Made by a program: the position numbers and the translations under genes. DNA of 64,000 nucleotides, taken from positions 28,889,581-28,953,580 of the forward strand of contig OX243824.1 of NCBI GenBank assembly GCA_945859605.1, written 5' to 3'. The notes beneath the pieces are model-generated. The model had not been told where the DNA came from, made no database searches, and saw only the letters and a program-made list of their open reading frames with translations. Below are positions 46,482 to 56,610 of this stretch, piece by piece (within the stretch, counting starts at the first letter, position 1; each line of letters starts with the position of its first letter). Origin of the DNA: Lumbricus rubellus (taxonomy: Eukaryota; Annelida; Clitellata; Crassiclitellata; Lumbricidae).

Positions 46482-49400
46482 CATCAATATCATTAGGCTA
46501 TCATCATCAATATCATTATCATCATCACTATCATTATCGTCGTCAATATCATTATCGTCGTCAATATCATTATCGTCGTCAATATCATTATCGTCGTCGT
46601 CATTTCCTTACCTCGCTATTCAGGAAGCAATAGAAGATCGCGACAAATAGACCCTGAAATCGATATAGAAATACACGAGACATCAATCACCAGATTCTAT
46701 ATGTCCGTATAAGAAAGGTATAATTATAGGCTACGCATAATTAGATGAGCTAAGGAGACTAGACAGATAAACAGGAAAAGAAACATTGTGCATTGTGTGT
46801 ATTAAGTGATGCATGTGTGTTCGAAGAAAACATTAATCTATTAATTTCTTCAATCAGAATCTTATTCTAAATTAAAATTCGAGCCTAACTTCCTAGCTTT
46901 GTAACTACAAAGTGGCCTGAGCATACTGAGCCATTACAATTCTACCAATTGAGAGCCTATAGCCTTATAATATGGATTTGGTGTTTAATGCGCATCTGTC
47001 CGAACGGATCGGCTCCTTCGTGTATAGACCTTTGGTCCGTGTATGGCAACTTATTTCACAGATTTAAATAGCATTCTTTGACGGGCATCTCAACTGCATG
47101 GCGGTGGCCACATTCAAACGGACAACGGGGTTTGGGCGACAGATTTCACCCGATCAATTCTTTGCAAAATGAGCAGAGGTTCGATTCTACAGCCTACGGT
47201 TGCTCTAAAAAAAGTGTTTACCTTTACAAAGCAGATGCTTCAGAATTTGACAGTCCTATTCCAAAGTCGCGATATAAACCAGAGCAATGAGCCACGTGAC
47301 TTGCATACTTGCATATTGCGCTCAGCTGCTCGCCTTATTGGGCGGCTTCCTAAATTTGCGCCTGTCTCTGCCTATATGCGTGATGTGCTGCACTGGCTGC
47401 CTGTGTCCCAGCGGATCTCATACCGCATTGCTGCTGTGGTCTCTCGCTGTGTCCTTGGCTGTGCTCCGTCATACTTGCGTGATCTGTGCTGTCCAGTCTC
47501 TGACGTTGCAGCGCGTCGTGTACTTCGCTCTTCGTCTAAAGGTGAGCTTCTGGTCCCGCGGGCTCGCTTGGCTATTAAGCAGCGCCGTGCTTTCTCGGTC
47601 ATGGGGCCTACTGTCTGGAATGACCTCCCGGTCACGCTTCGCTCACTACTTGTGGTCCATCCGGCTGCGTTCTACAAGTCCCTCAAGTCTTTTTTCTTTG
47701 TTCGTGGTTGGGCTGGGAGCGCCTCTGAGTAGTTTCTTGAAGGGGCGCTATATAAATGCTCGGAATGAATGAATGAATGAATGTTGCATAGTGATCCAGT
47801 CAATCTCTATTTCTCAAGTCTCTTAAATCTTTTTTCTTTGGTCGTGGCTGGGCTGGGAGCGCCTCTGAGTAGTTTCTTGAAGAGGCGCTATATAAATTCT
47901 AATAATGAATTAATGAATGAATGGATCCCATCTATTAATCTTCTACAACATTTCATGCATCCTGTCCGTCCGTTCCTGCTTGTTAGACATACCCGTTGTG
48001 TGGCGGTCAATGTCCGATTGCAACACTACACTCCACTGACATTGCAACATGCTCCATGCATTGTTCACTCAAAGCTCGATTGCTGCAACTCCATTCTTCA
48101 CGTCAACATTGATTCCACACAACTCGAGCGTCTGCAGTACTTTTCCAAAACTCACTATCCAAAGCTGCTGTCACATGCATGATAACCAGCTATATTTCTT
48201 ATAAGGACATATCCAAAGCTGCTGTCACATGCATGATAACCAGCTATATTTCTTATAAGGACATATCCAAAGCTGCTGTCACATGCATGATAACCAGCTA
48301 TATTTCTTATAAGGACATATCCAAAGCTGCTGTCACATGCATGATAACCAGCTATATTTCTTATAAGGACATATCCAAAGCTGCTGTCACATGCATGATA
48401 ACCAGCTATATTTCTTATAAGGACATATCCAAAGCTGCTGTCACATGCATGATAACCAGCTATATTTCTTATAAGGACATATCCAAAGCTGCTGTCACAT
48501 GCATGATAACCAGCTATATTTCTTATAAGGACATATCCAAAGCTGCTGTCACATGCATGATAACCAGCTATATTTCTTATAAGGACATATCCAAAGCTGC
48601 TGTCACATGCATGATAACCAGCTATATTTCTTATAAGGACATATCCAAAGCTGCTGTCACATGCATGATAACCAGCTATATTTCTTATAAGGACATATCC
48701 AAAGCTGCTGTCACATGCATGATAACCAGCTATATTTCTTATAAGGACATATCCAAAGCTGCTGTCACATGCATGATAACCAGCTATATTTCTTATAAGG
48801 ACATATCCAAAGCTGCTGTCACATGCATGATAACCAGCTATATTTCTTATAAGGACATATCCAAAGCTGCTGTCACATGCATGATAACCAGCTATATTTC
48901 TTATAAGGACATATCCAAAGCTGCTGTCACATGCATGATAACCAGCTATATTTCTTATAAGGACATATCCAAAGCTGCTGTCACATGCATGATAACCAGC
49001 TATATTTCTTATAAGGACATATCCAAAGCTGCTGTCACATGCATGATAACCAGCTATATTTCTTATAAGGACATATCCAAAGCTGCTGTCACATGCATGA
49101 TAACCAGCTATATTTCTTATAAGGACATATCCAAAGCTGCTGTCACATGCATGATAACCAGCTATATTTCTTATAAGGACATATCCAAAGCTGCTGTCAC
49201 ATGCATGATAACCAGCTATATTTCTTATAAGGACATATCCAAAGCTGCTGTCACATGCATGATAACCAGCTATATTTCTTATAAGGACATATCCAAAGCT
49301 GCTGTCACATGCATGATAACTAATCTGGTGATTGATGTCATGTATTTCTAGTATAATATTATGATAAATTAATGTATCAATGATATCCTCACTCATAATT

Positions 49401-50037
49401 CACTTCATTGACCAAACATCTAAAAGTAAATCGACTTCAATGTCCAATCCATAACGTATACATGTATGTATGTATGTATGTATGTATGTATGTATGTATG
49501 TATGTATGTATGTATGTATGTATGTATGTATGTATGTATGTATGTATGTATGTATGTATGTATGTATGTATGTATGTATGTGTGTGTGTGTATGTATGTA
49601 TGTATGTATGTATGTATGTATGTATGTATGTATGTATGTATGTATGTATGTATGTATGTATGTATGTATGTATATGAACATTTATATAGCGCCTTACAAT
49701 AACCTCACGAAGGCACTTAAGAATACACAGCTCTACAATTAACACTCTCCGTCTAATTATCTTCACCACCTTCCAGCCAACTCGCCCTTCCGGTCTCACT
49801 CTTTCTCGACCCACCCCCACCCCCGGTCACTACTTATCTCAAGTTCCCCAACTGACCCATTGACATTCTACTATTTAGTCGGGTTGGGTAATGGGTAATT
49901 CGGGGCGCTCCTGTCTTAAAGGAACGCTGTGCAAATCTCTTAAATGATATAATTATTCCGACATTGCATCTGGAACGATCTTTCTCCTGAATTTCGCACT
50001 TTTTCAGTTCTTCCACCATTCATCATCATCACCATCC

Positions 50038-50071
<34 letters not shown>

Positions 50072-50517
50072 TCATCATCATTCATCATCATCATTCATCA
50101 TTTCCAATCATCCATCACCATCTTCATCTTCTTCATCATCATCATCATCATCATTCATCATCATCATCATCATCATCATTCATCATCATTCATCATCACC
50201 ATCATCATCATCATCATCATCATCATCTTCCACCATTCATCATTGCCAATCATCCATCACCATCATCATCATCATCATCTTCCACCATTCATCATTGCCA
50301 ATCATCCATCACCATCATCATCATCATCATCTTCCACCATTCATCATTGCCAATCATCCATCACCATCATCATCATCATCTTTCACCATTCATCATTGCC
50401 AATCATCCATCACCATCATCATCATCATCATCATCTTCCACCATTCATCATTGCCAATCATCCATCACCATCATCATCATCATCTTCCACCATTCATCAT
50501 TGCCAATCATCCATCAC

Positions 50518-50550
<33 letters not shown>

Positions 50551-53500
50551 TCATCATTGCCAATCATCCATCACCATCATCCATCATTGCCAATCATCCA
50601 TCACCATCTTCATCTTGTTCCGGGCTCTTCTAGCCATCACCCGTTATAACTGAAGTCTCACATCTTTAAGAATTATTACCCAGACTCATCATTCTGATCT
50701 TCCACTTTTTCAATTCCCGACCCAACGATTTTTACCTTAACAGCTGTTCTGCCTCCCTGATCGGGGGGTGAGGGGCGGCGGGAAGTGGATTTCTTTTGGG
50801 ATACTCTTAGGCCTACAACCCATCTGAATGCAGCGCTCGCTAATATGCTGGTGCTTGGCTTTCGTGTGACGCTCTAGAAGTTAGATTAACTGTTGAGAAA
50901 CTTTCTCGTTCCACGTAAAAAGTTCTACATTGTGCCAACATTCAAAACACATTATTTATACCAAAAGCCTACTGTGGTCTAAGTTGTAGGTCGGCCCAGA
51001 TGGTAAGACGAAGTCTTAGAGGAGCCTCAGGAAAAAGATGATGATGATGCACTTACAGTACTTCAGGTTGTTTGCCAGATCCTGTCTATGTTAGAAATTA
51101 AACCTCTAGCCCGTTCTAAGCTACTGGCCATTAGGCTATAGTAGCCTCAGTGTATTTTTCGTCAACAACAGTTCATCTATTAAGAGAGGCATCAGCAGAT
51201 GACTAAGCACTTACCTGTCCTGACTGGAAAATGGCGTTGATATATTTGAATAGCAGATGTTGATCTCGAGTCCAGATGAAGAGAACATATGTCAGACCAA
51301 GCAGTGGAAAAAGAATAAGAGTGGCTTTAGTCGCCTTTCTACAAAATTAATCACCGTTTTCTTCTGCTTTGCTTCATTTCGTATAATGAAGATTGCACAA
51401 CGATCGTCAGCAACATGACGATGATTATTTATTATTATTATTATAATCGGACACAGAGATGAAGCCTGAGTTGGCTAATTAAAAAGAGCTCCAATCCTCA
51501 GGCTGCCATGCTTTTTGTGACATGGACAATCAAACAAGTTACGACCACCGCTGAGTTTAGTTTGAGATATCGCATAGGCCTATTGTAATACAGGTTATTA
51601 CAGCATTTGTTTGCGCACAAAACGATAATATATTTAGGATTTAAAATATTTGAATGCACCTGGAAATCGTGCAATTTTTACCATAGAAACCCATACATTC
51701 CACACAACGTGTACTTTTGCACAAACAAATTATAAATATAAGATTCTTTTTTTTCTTAAGAACACCCGTGTAGGTCTATATACAAAATAATAGTTTCCAC
51801 TTAATAGACTAAACTCACTAAAGCCTAGTGCGCTCATCCTCCTCCCCCTCCTGCTTCTCCTCCTCCTGCTCCTTCTCCTCATACTGCTCCTCCTCCTCCC
51901 TCCTGCTCCTGCTCCTCCTCCTGCTTCTGCTCCTCCTCCTGCTCCTGCTCCTCATCCTGCTCCTCCCTCCTGCTCCTGCTCCTGATCCTGCTCTTGCTCC
52001 TGCTCCTGCTCCTGCTCCTGCTTCTCATCCTGCTCCTCCTCCTGCTCCTGCTACTCATCCTGCTCCTCCTGCTCCTCATTCTGCTCCTTCTGCTTCTGCT
52101 CCTGCTCCTCCTGCTCCTGCTCCTTCTCCTCATCCTGCTCCTGCTCCTCCTCCTGCTCCTGCTCCTGCTCTTCATCCTGCTCCTCATCCTGCTCCTCATC
52201 CTGCTCCTGCTCCTCATCCTGCTCCTCCTGCTCCTCATCCTGCTACTCCTGCTCCTGCTCCTCATCCTCCTGCTCCTCATCCTGCTTCTCATCCTCCTCC
52301 TACTTCTGCTCCTCCTGCTCCTCCTCCTCCTCCTGCTCCTCCTCATCCTCCTACTCCTGCTCCTCCTGCTCCTTCTCCTCCTCCTGCTCCTCCTCACCCT
52401 CCTACTCCTGCTCCTCCTGCTCCTCCTCCTCCTCCTGCTCCTCCTCATCCTCCTACTCCTGCTCCTCCTGCTCCTTCTCCTCCTCCTTCTCCTTCTCCTG
52501 CTCCTCCTCATCCTCGTCCTCCTGCTCCTCCTCATCCTGCTCCTTCTTCTTCTCCTCCTCCTTCTCCTCCTCACCCTCCTACTCCTGCTCCTTCTCCTCC
52601 TCCTTCTCCTCCTCCTGCTCCTCCTCATCCTCGTCCTCCTGCTCCTCCTCATCCTGCTCCTTCTCCTCCTTCTCCTCCTCCTGCTCCTCCTCACCCTCCT
52701 ACTCCTGCTCCTCCTGCTCCTTCTCCTCCTCCTTCTCCTCCTCCTGCTCCTCCTCATCCTCGTCCTCCTGCTCCTCCTCATCCTGCTCCTTCTCCTCCTC
52801 CTTCTCCTCCTCCTGCTCCTCCTCATCCTCCTACTGCTGCTCCTCCTGCTCCTTCTCCTCCTCCTGCTCCGCCTCCTGCTCCTTCTCCTCCTCCTGCTCC
52901 TCCTCATTCTCCTACTGCTGCTCCTCCTGCTCCTTCTCCTCCTCCTGCTCCGCCTCCTGCTCCTTCTCCTCATCCTGCTCTTCCTGCTCCTCATCCTCAT
53001 CCTACCTGTAGAGGCAGTTCGTCGTTGAGTTTGAGGCCCTCAGCTTCTTCACGAGAGTCGAGACGATGCTCATCAGAAAGAGAAGGTTGACCTGAACGAA
53101 CAGTTTTCGATTTAATTGAAAAGACACGAATTATTGAGACAGACACCTCAGATCTGTGCGATGACGTCTACAGTTATAGGCATACGATGGAAATGATGAG
53201 AAGAATATTACATGTAGCCTATTAGCTGCCTATAGTATACATGAATAGCCTAGACACGCTGAATAGCGCGAGGAGAGAGAGAGAGAATGCGGATGAATGA
53301 AAAAACAGGGAAGAAAATAATGCAAAGGAGGAGGAGAAGATGATCTTTGTCATGAGGATATTGATAGCCTAATAATGCCTGTCCTGTTGTGCCCTGTCCT
53401 ATCCTGTCCTGTCCATTCGTGTTCCGGATCGTTCGTGATCGTTGACCTTCATCAGTGAGGGAGAGGCAGTGTAAGAATTGTGGAAAAATAACTGGGGGGT

Positions 53501-54965
53501 TGGACCATTATCCATTTGGAATTTGGGTGTGAAAATCAGACTTTAACATGGGGCTCTAAGAAAGTCTGGGGGTTGAAACCCCCCAACTCCCAACCCCCCT
53601 GGCAATTCTCACCCTGGGGAGAGGCAATGCTAGATGCCGTAAACAGCATGACGTATGACGTCATCAACGGTGAATCTCAGCTTCGTTTGTCATCTTCGAT
53701 GCAACGCTGTCCAAAACGGTGTCACGACAACTCGTCTACAGACAACTCGTCTACAGACAACTCGTCTACAGACAACTCGTCTACCGGCAAGTGGTCCCCA
53801 GACAATTCGTCTATCGACAACAGACAACTGATCTATAGCGCTTGAGAAATGGAACTGGATGAAAGTTTTTTACAGGGGAAAGGGAGGTTGAATTGATGAA
53901 AAACGCAAGAGAAATGAAATCTGGATGATGGTTCTTTTACAGGTGAAATAGAAGCTGGATTGACGAAAATAACTGGCGACAAAATAATAGAAGCTGGATG
54001 AAGGTATTTTTAGATCTGAAGTAGAAGCTGGATGCATGTTGAAATACATGAATGAAAATCATCAATCCAGCTTGAAGCTTCCTATTGCTATAAAAAACAT
54101 TTTCATAAATCCAGATTCTATTTCATCAATACGAGTTGTCTGTATAGACCAGTTGTCGTCAGACCAATTGTCGGTAGACGAGTTGTCGTTAGACCAATTG
54201 TCCGTGGACGAGTTGTCGGTAGACAAGTTGTCGGTAGAACCCAACGGAACCGTCCAAAACAAAAACCGGATTTGACATTTCTTATATTTTATGTCAATTA
54301 TTGTCAACTCTAACTGGAAATCATGCGAAACCTTCATAGCACTAGAGATCATCATTCTGGTCGGCTCAGTTGTGGCGCTATATAAACCGTCTGCATCAGG
54401 TTAAGACGAGATTCACAAAGTAGCCTACTATAGAGAGAAACTGAATGACTGTCTCTTGTGAAGAGATGAGTGCAATGAAAATACGTTTGGTTTCTAATGT
54501 CTGGTCAAGAATGAAACCACGAGAAAAACATATCTAGTCTGCATCAGTAGGCTGACTACAAATAGGCTAAAGCAAATTGCAGTTGCATGCATCAGCCATC
54601 GAAGAATCAAAGTGTTTCGTATAGGCTGTGCTAATTCAAGAGCCATTGCCGTCATGCTGGAAGCTGACGTCGATATATTGGATAAAGAAAGCTTATTGTG
54701 TAAACGTTGGTAGCTATAATACTGTCACCAGCAGCGGTCATATCTCATCAAACCGTTTGCCTACATAAGGACAAGAAGAAGAGGCCATTCAGCATCAGTC
54801 TAAGACTCTAAGTGAACCACCGGTACCTAGCGCCGTAAGTAGGTCTACTCTGCCGCTCAAATGACCAACGAACCGCCTTCCCGTCTCACAGCGCCTATAA
54901 CTTCACCTGCAGTTCTCTCCACTGAACACTCCTGCTGCTGCTGCTGCTGGTGCTGCTGCTGCTGG

Positions 54966-55003
<38 letters not shown>

Positions 55004-55061
55004 TTGCTGCTGCTGTTGCTGCTACTGCTGCTGTTGCTGCTGTTGCTGCTGCTGCTGGTGG

Positions 55062-55093
<32 letters not shown>

Positions 55094-56561
55094 CAGTGGT
55101 CGCTTGTCAGCTCTCCACTTAAACGTTGATCCATCATTGAAACTAATCACGACGACGCCCTGTCAGTTTCAGCGAAAGACTCTCACCAACACAGCAACCA
55201 GTAATCTAATCAATCTAATCATTAATCAATGTAATCATTAATCATTGACCTGCAACTTTGACCAAAATATGCCCACACTGCTTACGGAACAGAATAATTG
55301 GGCCAAAAAGCAAACATTTCTTTAGTAGCAGAAACAGTATTGGCTACAATACTGCAATTGTGCATGTGTGACTTGTAGGCAGGCTATATAATACATGTAT
55401 ATAACGCATCGACTATATAATAAATCAGACTAATCAGTAATGGGCCTACATGTATGCTGCTGTTCTGGCAGTGTTCAATCCGGATGCTGGTAGAGCTGAT
55501 AAGCGACATAGGCCTAGCCATTATCGCGAACCATGATAATTTATTATGCATGCTACTATCTGTAAGCACCACTCGATCTAATAATCGTCATTATTCATTC
55601 CCATGCAATGCCATAATTCCACAGCTTGAATTCACAGGTAGGCAAACAAGGAAATCACTGTAACGTCTATATTAGGACAGCAAATGGAATGTTTTTGCTT
55701 AACATTAATAGGAATTAGGTAAAAATAATAATAATTGGTTTTACCAACACAATTCAACCAAATAGCCTATAACATACCAAAGCGTGCAATAAACGCAAAA
55801 TTAGGCATAGAAATGAACCACAACTGAAGTTGTTCATGTAATCTTTAGTCGTAGGCATAAGCACACTTTGCTATGTTGTGAAATTCTGCTGCGCGATAGC
55901 CTATATTCTGAACTACCCGGTAACTCAGCGGTTCCCAACCCGTGGCCCGCGGGCCAAAAGTGGCCCGCCAGACCTCAAAAAGTGGCCCGCCAGGCCTAAA
56001 AAATGGCCCTCATCTCTCAAAGAATTAACCAAGATATATTAAAATTGGACAATTTGGACAGGATAGAACACATTATTATTCTCTATTACAAATTATTTTA
56101 TTTTGACAGTTATAAATAACATCAAACATTCCATATTGAATGAATTATATGAATTTTATATGCTTTTACTTAATTTAATTTTGGCATTGTGGCCCCTTAA
56201 TGTTCTTCAACTAAGAAAAAGTGGCCCTCCTGTCCTCCAATTTAGAAAAAGTGGCCCTAGAGTCCAAAAAGGTTGGGAACCACTGCGGTAACTCAATGCG
56301 TCAGCCAGCTGCTCTTCGCAGTATACGATTTGCCTTGTAGGGCGACCTTGTAGCCAATGTAGCGGCGTGGTCGTGTTACGGCGCCGAATAGATTGTCATC
56401 GTTATTATCATTATTTTTTAATATTATTATTATTATCATTTAATAATATTATTATTATTATTTTTATTATTATTATTTTTTTTAAATTTTTGCCCCGAGG
56501 TATACAGGATCCCTCAGGACTTATCTACCGCCTAATATAAAATAACAGTCTGGAACGGCCC

Positions 56562-56610
<49 letters not shown>

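Noticed and set aside
48155..49396. Overlapping frames of about 390 and 413 codons on opposite strands
   Set aside because: Pure translation of the 54-bp satellite; identical units and no independent support.
51828..53090. A 420-codon Pro/Ala-rich frame and a 373-codon Arg/Ser-rich frame
   Set aside because: Triplet low-complexity tract; the right end overlaps a real GPCR exon in another frame and strand.
54861..55241. Cysteine-rich peptide gene
   Set aside because: The Cys run is a CTG repeat read in one frame; no signal peptide or cysteine spacing pattern.
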